The notes: generated by a model from the sequence alone, not told the origin. A stretch of 64,000 nt of DNA from Gymnopus androsaceus JB14 (GCA_009733575.1 ML769679.1:1-64000), one strand, 5' to 3'. Positions 1-12,489 are shown, counted from the first letter of the stretch. Numbers and translations are program-made.

Positions 1-1420
1 TATGACATCATTTTTCATCGGAAAAAGGAGAGACGGGATTGAGGTAATCGGTTCCACGTTCAGGTTACATTTGTTGAACGTTCACTTCACTGTTTGCTGT
101 TGGTTCACTGTACTATCTGTTAACCATCCTACATCTCCAAATATATTATTATTGCTTCAACCAAATGCAAAAATTAATGATACTATGTGTTGTCTGTTGA
201 CTAATTGTACACTGTCTCCTGGTTGTCCAAATGTTGTCTGCCTTATGGCTTATCAAATGACTCTTTTGACCGATATATGTAGTAAAACTGAAAGGCGCAT
301 CACGCGTCGGCATCCCAATTGAGGAACATCAAATTAAGCGCCCAGTAATTTATAATATGTCGCATTGTATGTGAAAAAGACAGTCAACAGACAGCGACTG
401 GACAATCAAAAGAGACTTACAAGCTACTCCATGCTGGTGAATACAAGGTGAGTACCCTTCAGAGTTGAGGCACAGCTAGTCCATCAAAAGAGGCTTATCC
501 TTCATTATAATATGCTTGTAATATCTTGATTGCTCAAGTTTAATATAAGAGACATTGTATTAAAGATAGATAATCCTTTTTTTGCAACGTCCAACGTTCA
601 ACATAGAACAATCAGCAGAAAAGCGGGCACGTCAAACGTTAGAGGATGTACATTAATGACATTTTTGATCACATCGATCAATTTACGATGAAAAATGACT
701 TCATACGGCCACCCTCCGGTACTTAGCCATTCAATACCTGCGGTCTTCTACAGTATTCTAATGAGCTTGATGGTGTTGCTATATTGTAAAGTAGTGTCCG
801 ATAAAGGACTAACAAGTCATAGAGCCGAACAGTAGTCTCCCCTAAGCAGACTCGTATACACTGACGATTGTTGATGTGTGTATAGAGTCTGCTAGTTCCC
901 ACGGGGTCAACGCTGCGCCAGAAAAAGCTAATGTAAATATACTTTGGCATGTTGTTTTTCCGCGCGCCAAAGTATTGGATGCAAATTATTTATTTATTTC
1001 TATAGAATTAAAGCTACGGTAGTACTAAAATCTTAAGGCCAAAAAACTGGCAGAATGAACAATGAGAAGGTTTGGAAATTTTCAGAGGGAACCAGTGGGC
1101 CGGCTCGGAGCACTTGAAAATGAATGAGTGGCTATGCTTTTATATTTACATAATCACCAATGCTTAAAGCTGGTGCAGCATCTAGGGCGCGTGTACTATA
1201 GGACTAGCTGAACAGGTGCTCTGGGTCAGATACCAGCAAGATGTACCTGAAAATGTAATTTTTTTTGTAGCATGTTACAACCCTCTTCAATGGACCCATC
1301 ACAAAGTGATCTCCCTCAGGCTGTGAAGAATGCGAGGCAACTTGGCCAAGCTTACATGAGTGGATGTGCCACTGGAGGTAGTGAATTTAAACACACACTG
1401 GGGCACTCCTGGTAAGTAGT
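1..1420. other. No supported gene; unclassified AT-rich DNA
   Basis: I see no reading frame with recognisable protein similarity, no convincing exon chain and no RNA gene on either strand. The short open frames present are what chance would give. Base composition and short repeated words resemble the repeat field that follows. Confidence 0.5.
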
Positions 1421-1500
1421 GTCATGGGACATTGATCCAGCATGTTAGCCTATGGCATTGGATTTGTTTACAATCACTTACAAGTAAGTGTAAATAATAA

Positions 1501-2050
1501 CAATTGTCAGCAACTAGTTCCTCACAACACAAGGTACCAGGTGTCATGACTTCAGACTTAGTCAATAGCAAGAACAATGAGGAAAAGAGAACAAGAATGA
1601 ATTGAGGACTAGGAGGTATTGACAAGATTGAAGCTAAGGACTAGGCTACAGCTACAACTACTATATATACTAAAGTACAAACCCTAAACCCATAACCCAA
1701 TACCCTGTACATACTGTAACAATGCATGAAACTATGAAGTACAACAGTATCGACATCTGTAAGTAATAAGTGATCATACATGTGTATCCAGCACCAAATG
1801 CAGCATCCTAGCATGAGGTGTGATCAAAGTGATCAAAGGATGATTGGATGATCAAGGCCTATGATCAAGGATCAAACAATCATACAAGATTGTACATGTG
1901 TCGATGAACTATAAAGAGTGAAACATAAGTAAACAACACAGCCACGCACCTAAACAAGTGCGTGCTTAAGTAAGCGCTGAGATACACAAAGACAAATAGA
2001 AGAAACAGATAAGTAATAGTCCATGTGGCATGAGATAAGATAAAGTATTT
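1501..2050. repeat. Dispersed repeat family R1, copy 1 (uninterrupted)
   Basis: This is one of three copies of a roughly 550-bp repeat. The others are at 19675-20510 and at 36284-36817 joined to 42151-42385. All contain an ACTATATATACT block, a block of CCCATAACCC type and a GATCAAGGATCAAA block in the same order. This copy has no insertions, so it serves as the empty-site reference for three insertions in the other copies. It could be a solo LTR or a non-autonomous element; no coding content is visible. Confidence 0.75.
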
Positions 2051-2310
2051 GTAACACCAATGTCAACAAATTACTTACAATGTAACAGTGCCAATGTAGT
2101 ATATTTCAATTGGATCATTACCTTGTATGTGCCTAATAGTATAACAGTATTTTTGGTCAGCTCATCTGATGGGAATTGTGCACTACCTGGCAATGGGTGT
2201 TCAAACCTCTAATGTATTAGGTATCAGTTTAATTCCTTTTTTCTTTTTTTCCTTCTCTGCAATGCCATTGCTAACATCAGAGAGCTAGTTGGGCATTGCC
2301 AAACATGCTG

Positions 2311-2346
2311 GGTTAGGGGTTAGGGGTTGGGGCTAGGGTTAGGGGC
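2311..2346 (+). repeat. Interstitial telomere-like TTAGGG tract
   Basis: Degenerate repeats of GGGTTAGGGG type run for about 36 bases. A related complementary tract (CCCCTAACCCTAAC) lies near 27209-27225. Both sit inside repeated DNA that shares flanking words (reading like CTAACATTAGAGAGCTAG), so they probably belong to a transposable-element family rather than marking a chromosome end. Confidence 0.55.
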
Positions 2347-2991
2347 TGCCACCTCTTGAAATAAGTGCAAATGAGGCTTTATGGTGCCTGCCAGATTGTA
2401 TTACTATATCAAAATTGATTGTACCTACAATTGTAAATGATTTGTAGACATACAATTGTAATAGTTTTTGTATACAAAATCTGTGTTCTGGGCTCGTTAG
2501 CCCACCATATGCAATTTTTCCTTCAATCACATATGACACTTGACACGCCGGGGACAAGCTGGAATACCCCTACTTTGTGTTTACCCACTAAGGATGAAAC
2601 TAGATTATAAAATGAAAAGGGGTGTTGGACAGACAGGAGTCTGTGGTGGGTGAATCCTAACATTAGAGATCTAGTCCGGCATTGCTTAGAAAGATAAAAA
2701 AAATTCATTAAATATGGTAGATCGCAGGATTGAACACTCATGGACAGCCACTTCAGGCTGCCCCAATTTATATCTTCTTAGTTAGACCAAAGTACAACAA
2801 TCCACTATCTAATATGAAGTGAATCCACAGGAAATCCAGGGCCCTGGATTCCAGGGGGCCAGCCTGGAATCCATGGTGTGACAGGTGTCACACTATATGG
2901 AATCCATGGACTACCAAATGTAGTTGTCTATGGAATCCATGGACTACCAAATGTAGTTGTCTATGGAATCCATGGACTACAAAATATAATA

Positions 2992-3141
2992 CTGTACCAT
3001 TTTGATTAAGAGTTCAGTCATGCATCATCCCCCAAGAAATCTGAATGTGGTTTTAATTTTTTCTCAATTTTTCAGATTTCTTTTGTATTTTTTTTGGTCG
3101 AAATTTTCAGAATCAATGAACTCTTGATCAAAATGGTACAG
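2992..3141. mobile_element. TA-flanked MITE (CTGTACC family), 150 bp
   Basis: The ends are CTGTACCATTTTGATTAAGA and a near reverse complement (TCTTGATCAAAATGGTACAG), flanked by TA on both sides. Neighbouring copies of the surrounding palindromic motif run from AAAATA straight into TAGTCTATGG, which is the expected empty site. TA duplication and CTGTA ends fit a Tc1/mariner-type transposase acting in trans. Confidence 0.85.
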
Positions 3142-3789
3142 TAGTCTATGGAATCCATGGTCTGTGGAATCCACGGACTCCAAAATAATATAGTCTATGG
3201 AATCCATGGACTTTTTAGGAGCTAATCTATGAGACTACTTAAGTAATGTAATACATAAGTAAACAAGGGATCAATAGACTTATTAGTAAGTCTATGTACA
3301 GTGGGAGTCACTATGTGTAGACAATAACTAGCACGCGTACCTTTGTTAGATGTAATAAGTGTTGTAAGTAGGGTTATTAGTACTGGACACTGGTTGTCAA
3401 CAGTAATGGTGATAATAGCTGGAGAGTACTGGACAGTTGGTTGTCAACAGTAATGGTAACAGGAAGATTTGATCAGGGATCAAATGTAGTTGAGACAGCA
3501 GAAAGTAAACAAGACAGTGAGCTCAATATCTTCAAGATGGTAATCTCAAAGAGAAGTAAGTTAATCAAAATACTCAAGCTGGGGCTTTATAGTGGATTTA
3601 GCCCAGCTTTTATAGTGTTTCTACTGTATGTAAGGCTATGCTATATAGTAGAACTAACCAATAGTATTGTAGTATATCTCTGGCAGTGCTAAAGCTGTAG
3701 AGAGGCTGTATCTAGGTATTGAAATATTAGTGGGCAGTGTACATAGCCTTGGTATGCTACGAGGTGGCTATGGGAATAAGTATTGAGTT

Positions 3790-3950
3790 GAGTGTGGGCT
3801 ATGTGCATAACCCTTGGAGGCTATGGTGTGGCTATAGGTACAGCCTCAGTAGGCTGTGGTACAGCCAGCGAAGGCTATGGTATGGCCATGTATACAGCCT
3901 CAGTAGGCTGTGGTACAGCCAGTGAAGGCTATGGGGAGGCTATGCCAGCT
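3790..3950 (+). repeat. Short tandem duplication, about 66 bp x 2
   Basis: Two adjacent copies of a segment built from GGCTATGG and TACAGCCTCAGTAGGCTGTG words lie inside the fold-back element. The motif is itself partly palindromic. No coding role is evident. Confidence 0.6.
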
Positions 3951-4359
3951 GTATGTAAGTGTATCCACATGACTGGAACTGATTGTTGATAGTTGTGAGA
4001 TAAGATAACCCAGTAGTTGTGGGTAGTTATTAGTTGGAAAAGTGTAGGGGGGCTGGGTCATAACAGGACTACAAAATATAGTCATCTATGGAATCCATGA
4101 ACTACAAAATGTTGTAGTCTATGGAATCCATGAGTGTGTGTGGAATCCAGTGACTATAAAATATTATAGTCTATGGAATCCATGAACTGCAAAATATTGT
4201 AGTGTATGGAATCCATGTAGTAGTGTATAAATGAGCTCTCTGTCCCTTTCTGAATATTATTCCTTTGTCCTACTCAGGAAACCGAGTACATGAGAGAAAC
4301 CCAATCTAGGGTTCCTTCACTGGTTCCATTGTATAAATGTGCCTGCAGGTACTTATTCT

Positions 4360-5150
4360 AAATTTTTAAGATGCATTGAGTATTTTAGGGTGTATTAAAT
4401 GACTAATTTAAGTACCACCACTGTACTGGAATCAGTAGTGATTTTCATCATCAGATTGAATGGTACCATTTACTTTTACTCAAAAATATGTTCATCTCGA
4501 GTGAGCAGAGTCCTTTCAGCCATTTAAAATGACTGGAAATATCTCACAAGCATTGAATATTCTCAGGTGTAGGAAATGTCCCATGTAAGTACCACCATAC
4601 TAGAATCAGTAGTAATTTCTACCATCAGATTGAATGGTATCACTTACTCCTGCTCCCAAATACATTCATCTTGAGTGAGTAGAGGTGTTTCAACTCTCTG
4701 AAATGACTGAAAATTTGTCAGATGCATTGAATATTTTAGGATGTAGTAAATGACCCATGTAAGTACTGCCACTGTACTGGAATCAGTAGTGATTTTCATT
4801 GTCAGATTGAATGGTACTGTTTATTTTTACTCCAAAATATGTGCATGTTGAGTGAACAGAGTCCTTTCAACCATCTAACAGGACTGGAAATATTTCATAA
4901 GTATTGAATATTCTTGGGTGTAGGAAATGACCTGTCTAAGTACCGCCACCATACTGGTATCAATAGTGATTTCTATCATCAGATTGAATGGTATCACCTA
5001 CTCTTGCTCCTAAATACATTCATTCTGGGTGATTAGAAGCTTTTCAACTGTCTGAAATGACTTGGAAATGACTGGAATTTTTGGGTGCATTGAATCTTTT
5101 AAGATGTAGTAAATGACCCATGGAACCAGTAGCAATTTTCATTGTCAGAT
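4360..5150 (+). repeat. 177-bp satellite, about 4.5 copies, dimeric order
   Basis: A conserved CATTGA word recurs at about 4374, 4551, 4725, 4902 and 5088, giving spacings of 177, 174, 177 and 186 bases. Each unit also contains a CAGATTGAATGGTA block and a TAAGTACCGCCA-type block. Copies 1 and 3 resemble each other, as do copies 2 and 4, so the array looks like a repeated dimer of about 354 bp. It occupies the centre of the fold-back element. Confidence 0.75.
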
Positions 5151-5507
5151 TGAATTGAACCCCTGCACTACAAACTATAGTAGCACATGGATTCCATGAA
5201 CTACTATAGTTCATAGTGCATGGAATCCATGCACCACTATACTGTATTTATTAGTCTGTGGAATCCATGCGCTACTTCATTGTGTAGTCCATGGATTCCA
5301 CAGACCATGAATTTCATAGATTACTATATTTTGTAGTCCATGGATTCCACAGACCATGGATTCCATAGACTACTATATTTTGTAGACCATGGATTCCATA
5401 TAGTGTGACACCTGTCACAGCATGGATTTCCTGTGGATTTACTTCATATTATATAGTGGATTATTATGCTTTGGTCTAACTAAGAAGATATAAATTGGGG
5501 CAGCCTG

Positions 5508-8500
5508 GAATGGGACAGCTGACTGCCCCTGTCAGCACTACTCACTGAGAATCCCACTATGCCATAAGGCACATGTAAACAAGTAACTTAGTTCAAATAT
5601 TTTACATCACTATTATTATCTTACTTACAGTTGTATCAAATTTATAGATTAATTAAAAACTTACCATTGTAATTATTAATCAACAAGCCTGGTGTCATAG
5701 GTTGGGTGGATGATGTAGGTTTTCAGGGTGATGCATATGGGGTAGAGGAATGTCAGCCAGTGTTTGGGGGTTTAAGAAATAAATGCAACTAGGATGGATA
5801 CAAGCAGTTAGCTAAGTGAATATTATGCACCATGAGGACCTCTGTCCAAGTTGGAGGCAAGGAGAACTCAGAAATATTTGTGAAACATGAATCTCCCCTT
5901 GCTAGCCCATGGCTGCATGCTCCAGTCCATCCACCTGCCCTGGGTGAATTTGTGGGGGGTTCATTTGCATGTTGGGAGTGCTAAGGAATCATTACATGGT
6001 TTTAGCATATTTGAGTACTGCTGAAATGTGATTAGATTGTGAAGATAGTAATAAGTGTTGTTGTAGGTTGCAAATGTGGTGGTAACCCTGTTCATATGTG
6101 TCATAGATTGATGCGACAGCATGCATGGAAGCATGGCCTTGCATCCAGCAAGATGTTGGTCAGCTCCTCACAGTACTGTACCGTTTTGACCAAAAGTTCA
6201 GTCACACATCATATCAGCCTAAAATGAACAGTTCACAGGAGAGTGTCACTGTTCACTTCAGGTTGTGAACACCATGACAACCAATACAGACAAAAATTGA
6301 CAAAAAAAGTCACTTGAAATGGTCAAAAATATCTAAAAAAATGCTCAAAATGGTTGAAAATCTGCTTATAAATTCCATAAAGAAGCCAGAAATGGTATAA
6401 ATGGCTCCAAAATAAAGTATTTCTGTAGTGGTTCAGTGCGCTAGCAAACACTCAGTGAACAGTTCACAAATTGGTCACAGGTCACTGAGATCTGTGAACA
6501 CTGATTATTGTGAACAGGGAAGGTCATGCATCACACCCCGTTAACTTTTGGTCGAAATGGTACAGTACTACATACTTATTTCACTCTGTCTGAGTCTGTC
6601 TTACCTGACATAAGTCTGAGTGGCCAGCTAGATTGGTATTAGGATACTTATCATTGATACGAAACCTCTGGTATCTATTACATTCCATCTCTCATTTCCC
6701 AATATTTCAAGGGGGTCCAAAAAAAAAGTTTTTGTACCAGGGGTCGGAAATTTTTTTTCAGCCTCGGCGCTGAACCCTCCCTCCCTTCACATGATTTTTT
6801 GGGTCATGTGATTACCAAATAAGGTAACATTGAGACACTGATCACCATTTCACCTTACTGTGCTGGTCTTTTGCCCTTTGTACATGCTCTACATAACTAA
6901 TTACAGTATTTAACCACTCCTTTGTACAGTGACATTTTCCAAAGCCAGGATGCATCTGGGTAAGTACAAATGGTGTTCAAATTTAAGATATGTGATTTAT
7001 CAAGCTCCAACACATCCAACTATGTACATATTCATGTATGCCCTCTCAGGGTAGATAGATTGGTATAATTTTTATAGGAAGCCAAAAAAGAAAATCAGAT
7101 ATCATGCAATCAATAATTTTTTTCATGATATAATTTTGTTGTCAGTGAATGCGAATAAGCTTTACAATCATGTAGATATCCATATGTTGGTACTTGACAC
7201 CAATATTTGAGGAGAAATTCAAATTTTATAGTTTTGATGAGAATAGGGAAAGTGTTCATTGAGTGTCATATATGATATTATGGAGGTCCTATGGCCCAGG
7301 ATAGGTGTCATTCAGATAGATGCACTTCAAAAACATTATTTTAGGCACAGAGTGCATCTCAAAAGATGCCAGAACCACATGCAGAATGGGGTGTACAAAG
7401 GAGTGGTTTTGATTATTTTTGCATATCCAAGGATAATCCTGCCATAGCATATCCATTTCTCCACCAAATTGAATGCAATTTTGGGATTTATCCCTTCTGA
7501 TATCCAGCTTTCGAATGGGAAACTCATTAGAGTACCAATCTTGGTAGTTTATGCACAGTGAGCAAAATACAGATTTGGTATACAAAGGAGTGGTTAAATA
7601 CTGTAACCTTTGTAAACTCTTCACCTCACTCTGGATGCCATATATCTCAAAATATATTAGTCAAGGTCAAGAACTGTAAGCACTCATGAAATGACCTAAA
7701 AAGGCAACATCAGCAAACCTGGGTGAACTGGACAGCACAGGATTGCACTGTCCAGCACTCATAGCACTCATAGCACCCATAGCAAGGTCCCCATCTATCC
7801 AGAGCTATGGGCTGCTATGAATTGCTATAGAGTGTGACACCTGTCAACAGGCAATATAATTTGGGAAGCTCATAGTAACTCATAGCTAGCCATAGCAATT
7901 CATAGCAGTTCATAGTTCTATGGCTGCTATGGCTTGCTATAACAGCTATGGCAATTATCCAGGTTTTGCTGATGAATAAAAAGGTATATGCTTACTCTAC
8001 ACAATGTAGCTGGTCTAAATATACTTTTTGGGGATTCTTGGGCTTATTTGACTCATTTGGACATCAAGGGGGTTCAAAGAATTTAGCACCTGACCAGGCC
8101 TAGGTTAGTTAGTCCAGCTCCCCAGCCCAAAAAAAAAATTTTGACACCCTAAAGATTGACCTATTTTGACCACTTTGGGCAGTCTGGAAACTTCAAAACG
8201 TATATATCTTACACTACCTGTAAGTAAATAGCATCCATTGTATAAATTACAGCCTTCCTACACCTCCTGGCTCCCATGTACTTACTTGCTTGCTTTGGCT
8301 GGTCAAAGCAGGACATATGAGGAGTATCACTGTATTAGTGTTTCAGAAGGAAAAATGGGATTTGGTATGGCTTATGGATGCTAAAAAAAGCTCAAATTGA
8401 AGGTACAGTGTCCGAACAGTGTCTTCTGACTCTGTAGAGAGCAATTTATGATGAAATCTGATCTTGATATACCATATATGGGCGTGGGAATGCTTACATA

Positions 8501-8577
8501 GTTAGTTAGTCCGCCGGCGAGGCTCAAGAAAAAAAAATCGACATCCGGTCATTTTTTTGAAAAATTACACCCCCTTG
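5508..8577. other. Repeat-derived intergenic DNA without a supported gene
   Basis: It includes a CpG-decayed copy (about 6060-6720, split by a MITE) of the block that also lies at about 9590-9770 and 16470-16690. A segment at 6772-6905 recurs at 20515-20650. The stretch 7695-7975 carries CATAGC/GCTATG palindromic words and has ends reading CATCAGCAAA and TTTGCTGATG. I see no exon chain. Confidence 0.6.
6176..6565. mobile_element. TA-flanked MITE (CTGTACC family), 390 bp
   Basis: The ends read CTGTACCGTTTTGACCAAAA on the left and the reverse complement of a near-identical sequence (CTTTTGGTCGAAATGGTACAG) on the right. TA lies at 6174-6175 and 6566-6567. The same flanking sequence occurs uninterrupted at 9630-9655 (CACAGTACTACGTACTT), so the insertion duplicated TA. 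The interior holds GGTCACAGGTCACTGAG-like direct repeats and no coding frame. Confidence 0.93.
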
Positions 8578-9125
8578 ATACTAACTTCGTTTTATCCCTA
8601 TGCATGATTTCTAATACTGTATTTACCATCTTGTATGATTAATCTTCGATTTCTGCAGTGATACGGTTTGAACCTAGGATCGAATTTGACTTCAACGGAG
8701 CTTCCGGTTAGGAGAGAGGGAGCTGTATAACTTGAATCTTAACGTTTACCAATCCGGGGTAACCAAGCTGAAATCAAGTTACGCAGGATCTCGACTGGAA
8801 AAAAGGTACTTCGGAGAGGATAAGGCAGCTCCGGGGTTGGGTTACGCGAATGATGATGGACACCGTCAAGTGCTTGCTCGTTTGATTCATCGGACAAACG
8901 TTTTAATGAGTAAGGAATTAGTTAAATCCTCATCATTATTTTTCGTCCTTTGTTACCCATTTACTGCTAACCTAGTTCTCACTGTCCCGTGGACTGGCTG
9001 AAGCACAGATGGTTTAAATGCTGGATCTGATATCGTTGGCTTTGACCGGTCAAGGCTGAGAACTTCTCGCGATTCTGGTATTAGCGGCCTAGTATTAGAA
9101 ATCTAAATCGCCCTTGTGTGAGGCT

Positions 9126-9347
9126 TTAAGTAGAATGGATCCTCATTTCCAAATCTTCTCTGAGATTGGGAATTGAAGAGCTATTTGAAATATCTTCGGC
9201 TCCTACTACGATGTCCAGTGCATGAGCAGAGTGAGCCGGTCGTGCGGCAAATAACAGGTCGGACTGAACCATGCTTGAGCGTAGAGTTTGATCATCAACA
9301 GCACTTCCCAAACTCGCTCGTACGGCAATGAGGGTAGGCGCAATGTC
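9126..9347 (-). pseudogene. Terminal exon fragment of a multi-pass membrane protein (copy 1)
   Basis: After a CTAAATTCAG acceptor the minus strand reads DIAPTLIAVRASLGSAVDDQ and continues open for about 74 residues to a TAA. The IAPTLIxVRxxLG pattern followed by a polar tail is the usual C-terminus of a widespread basidiomycete multi-pass membrane protein family. No matching upstream membrane exons are found: the DNA 5' of the acceptor is the repeat with the 52-bp hairpin. The duplicate at 16240-16470 has a stop in the same exon. I infer a truncated gene remnant. Confidence 0.55.
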
Positions 9348-9535
9348 CTGAATTTAGAAGTTATGTCAAATCTCGCTCCTTCTATGGTTATATATATACA
9401 CTAATAGAATTATCTAGAAAAAATGGTTTGAGTTCAGATGCACCAGGAATAAATCATCTTTAAACTAAGATCTCGATGAGGTGAGTTCTTAGTATACAGG
9501 TTTATATCATGTACCTTGCACCTTTCTCGCTAACG

Positions 9536-9655
9536 GTGAAATAAGTACGTAGTACTGTGAGGAGCCGACAGACATCTCGCTGGATGCTTCCATGCATGCT
9601 CTCGCATCCAGCGAGATGTCTGTCGGCTCCTCACAGTACTACGTACTTATTTCAC
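9536..9655. repeat. Perfect 52-bp inverted repeat with 16-nt loop
   Basis: The left arm is 9536-9587 and the right arm 9604-9655; read base by base they are perfect reverse complements. The arms start GTGAAATAAGTACGTAGTAC and end next to CTGGATGC. The loop reads TTCCATGCATGCTCTC. In the related copies (about 16500 and 6110) only one arm is present and the loop sequence is in the opposite orientation. Confidence 0.95.
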
Positions 9656-9999
9656 TCTGTCATACCTAACATGAGTCTGAGTGGCCAGCTAGATTGGTAT
9701 TAGGATACTTATCATTGATACGAAACCTCTGGTATCTGTTACATTCCATCTCTCATTTCCCAATACTTATGCCTTCGCATCCTATAGGAATCTACTTATC
9801 ATCGATACAAAACCTCCGGTATCTATTCCATTCAATCTTTCATTTCCCACTACTTACACCATCGCGTCACATTATCAGTAGGCTTATTCATTTGCCTCAA
9901 TCTTATTGAATATATACGTGAAAACATGCTCAATATCAATTGTCTCTCGCAGCAGGCTTGTATCGTCTTCATAGCGGTTCAACCGCAATTGCACTGGTT

Positions 10000-11475
10000 A
10001 TCCCAAACGAAACACAGGCTCATCGCTCGAGACCTGGAAAAGAAAACAGAGTAAAAAACCGTCAGATTCAGTTTTTTAGTTGATTCCGCAATGCTCACTT
10101 GGTAATCGTTCCAAAAGGGTATCTGCACGAAACCATGACGCGGTACGGCGAGGAGGATACACGCCGATGCCTGGTCATAAAGAATGGCGAGCTCTATGCC
10201 AGCGTTGCGTTTCCGGGACAGGTATGGGTGTTTCGAGAGGAGGTACCACGGCCTCGATTCAGAACAAAAGTGGAGATAGAGAGGTTATCTAACTGAGAAG
10301 TTATAGAAGGGTATAGAAGAGAGATAAGTTGGACGGATACTCTACTCTCTCCCATGTGATTTAGAGTCATATTGTTCTCCCATAGGCCCGATACGCATAA
10401 GAGCAATTATGCCGACATGTATAATGTATTACATCACTACGGGCTACATCTGACTTATCCCGCATAGAAGGGTAGACTGCAATATCACAGAGCGCACGAC
10501 GCCTTGAGTTTCAACTCAGACTCACAAACTCAGCTGACGAGGTGCTATTGGAATTAGCGTGTTTGGCCGAATCTCCTGAGGTGTTCTCACGCCGAGATGG
10601 AAAAGGCCGACTGGCTTCTCTAGCGGGAATGCTTCGTAAGGAAACTGAATCAGAGAAAAAATGGTTGGGCATCCTGGAACCAAGTGTGGTCTAACTCCCG
10701 CTGGTTAAACGCCCATTTAACCATGCTCTCGGCTTGTGCATGACGTTGCATCAAAGCTTTTCCAGTCCAGTAGCGACTGCGGTCTTTGTGAAAAACACTG
10801 GGCAAACAATTAGACAGAAAAGCCAGAAAGAATATGTTCACATCCTGCAACAAGTGATCAGCCCTTTAACGACAATATTATCACCGCTAGGCGGCTATTC
10901 CATGAAGAGAACCTCCTGAGTCTTTACTGACCAAATCCAATACATGCCGTGGTCCATAATCACCACATCCGCCCGCCCCAGAGCTCAAAGTAGACTGGCG
11001 ACCGCCGCAATTTTTGATAGGAATTGTCATACGCAAGAAATTGCCATTTAGGTCGTCGTCGCGATCCTTCGCGCCCAATTCATCATGCGAGCTGTCAAAA
11101 CTCTTTAACCATTGCCTCAACTGTTCCGGTACTTTTTCGACTACTTGGCTTCCACAGGGTTGAGTCCTGATCCAAAACCTGCTGGGTTCAAGAAAGTGCA
11201 TTATTTAAGCATGTCGCCGGCGGTGCTTCCAGACCACTGTCGCTGGTAAATAACAGCAGATGAACAGAGAATTTGCTTTGAATTTGAGTACGACGAGCGA
11301 CTTACAGAAGGGATCGCCATACAACAGAGACAAGAATGAGGATAAGGAGAAGTAGAGCGGTTTGGATGCATAACCCGTAAAGTGAGTAAAAAGTAATAAC
11401 TGAACCAAGATTTCACCAGCGAAACGGTCGGAGGGAACTGGACCAGCAGCTGAAGAAATTTTCTCCGGGACTTAC
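10000..11475. other. Region with only weak coding signals
   Basis: On the minus strand a frame from 11201 to 10887 is open for 104 residues, but I do not recognise it and cannot link it to the PARP-like gene upstream by a convincing splice. On the plus strand 10099-10296 (65 codons) is open with no known motif. This DNA belongs to the 3.2 kb segment present between duplication units A and B only in copy 1. Confidence 0.4.
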
Positions 11476-12469
11476 TTTATACACCTCTAAATAGCACCGG
11501 GAGAAAGAAGTGCGATCACAGAAGAACGTGGTTCTAGTATTACCGGAATACATGCTATCAGAGCGAATCACTGCGAGATTCGGATCTCTTGATGTTATTC
11601 AAGTTTTTTCTGTTTTGGTTATACGGATGAAGGTTAATTCCCGAGCAACAATGGATGGATATACACGCACCGATATGCAGCAATGCGCCCAAGTTCCTCT
11701 CGTGGTACCAAAACCTGATAAACTTTATCCACAGTCGGGAGCCCTTCGTGGCCGATAGTCCATTCTCCGATAAACTGTTTGCGGACTAGATGGAGGTCAG
11801 TCAAATTTCCAGACACGCGTATTGCATATCACTCACCTTGCTGGAACTTACTATCCTTGTTCCCAAGTTCTCTCAGCTGGGCGCCACCACGAGCTGCACG
11901 ATCGCACCCAACACACAATTTCCTACTAGGTCCTCCGACTCTCATTCGACTCAAGCCTGAGCCGGTAAATCGTGGCTGATCCCGACACATTTCACAAGCT
12001 TCAACCTGCCCAAGTCTAACCGCTTCTCTCGCATGTTCCAGATCGCAGAATCCGTAGCAGTTAGATTGTGCTTGGAAATTGCATCCTGCGAGTAAACAAG
12101 TAATTCGATGTTGGAGTCGGTGCAGGAGTAGCAGGAGAAGCGGTAGAGGTCGGGGAAGGTCCTGAAGACGATGACATCCCTGAATGTTGGTTTCCGTGCC
12201 CATTCTGCTGGTGGTGATTTGGGTTGTTGTTCATGTTGGGCACAATCTTTGCTGCACAAGTACGACTGCAATAAGGATGCTTGTGTCCTCCGTTCGACAA
12301 ACTTGGGTTTCTTTTTGCAGACCTTTGAATGAATGAATTAGTTTAGTGAGAGGCATCGATACTCTGAGAAGCCTTACCTCGCACAAATCACGTTGCATTG
12401 CAGCCGGAGAGGTTGACCAATATGATGTTGTGCACTCCAATTCACGACGTTACGGACAATCGCAGCCAT
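11476..12469 (-). pseudogene. PARP-like protein with Cys-rich N-terminal fingers, frame-broken
   Basis: Exon 1 starts at ATG 12469 (MAAIVRNVVNWS) and ends CNVICAR. After an intron the next exon gives HPYCSRTCAAK, a Cys-rich finger, then a Pro/Thr/Ser linker. A one-base frame change is needed before CLLAGCNFQAQSNCYGFC and EHAREAVRLGQVEACEMCR, a second finger block common in basidiomycete proteins with a C-terminal PARP-like domain. After an intron comes VRKQFIGEWTIGHEG, then VDKVYQVLVPREE, the segment that opens that domain. A further weak exon (GNTRTTFFCDRTSF) ends near 11476. I cannot find the catalytic core downstream. Either the gene has decayed or sequencing errors broke it. ADP-ribosylation activity cannot be claimed. 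Confidence 0.6.
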
Positions 12470-12489
12470 GAAGGGTAACGACGAAAGCA

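Larger units (their letters stand above)
2754..5507. mobile_element. Fold-back (long-TIR) element, 2.75 kb, non-coding
   Basis: The left end (from 2754, CAGGCTGCCCCAATTTATAT) and the right end (to 5507, its reverse complement) match for about 150 bases. The match includes a shared TTAGTTAGACCAAAG block, an AATCCACAGGAAATCC block and an ACAGGTGTCACACTATATGG block. Inside the ends are many copies of a short palindromic motif, TATGGAATCCATGGACTA. The centre carries a 177-bp tandem satellite, and a small TA-flanked MITE sits at 2992-3141. I see no transposase. No clear target-site duplication is visible at the outer edges, so the exact ends are uncertain by a few bases. Confidence 0.75.
8578..9982. 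repeat. Segmental duplication unit A, copy 1
   Basis: It is nearly identical to 15675-16904, starting at ATACTAACTTCGTTTTATCC and ending at ATAGCGGTTCAA. The unit carries a C-terminal fragment of a membrane-protein gene on the minus strand. It also carries the sequence block beginning GAGTCTGAGTGGCCAGCTAG. This copy differs from copy 2 by a perfect 52-bp hairpin. In this copy unit B is not adjacent but lies 3.2 kb further on, beyond an assembly gap. Confidence 0.9.

Noticed and set aside
2..322. 106-codon open frame at the window edge
   Set aside because: No motif and no splice or promoter support; composition is that of random AT-rich DNA.
7289..7624. 111-codon minus-strand frame
   Set aside because: Lies in a repeat with internal inverted words; no family similarity.
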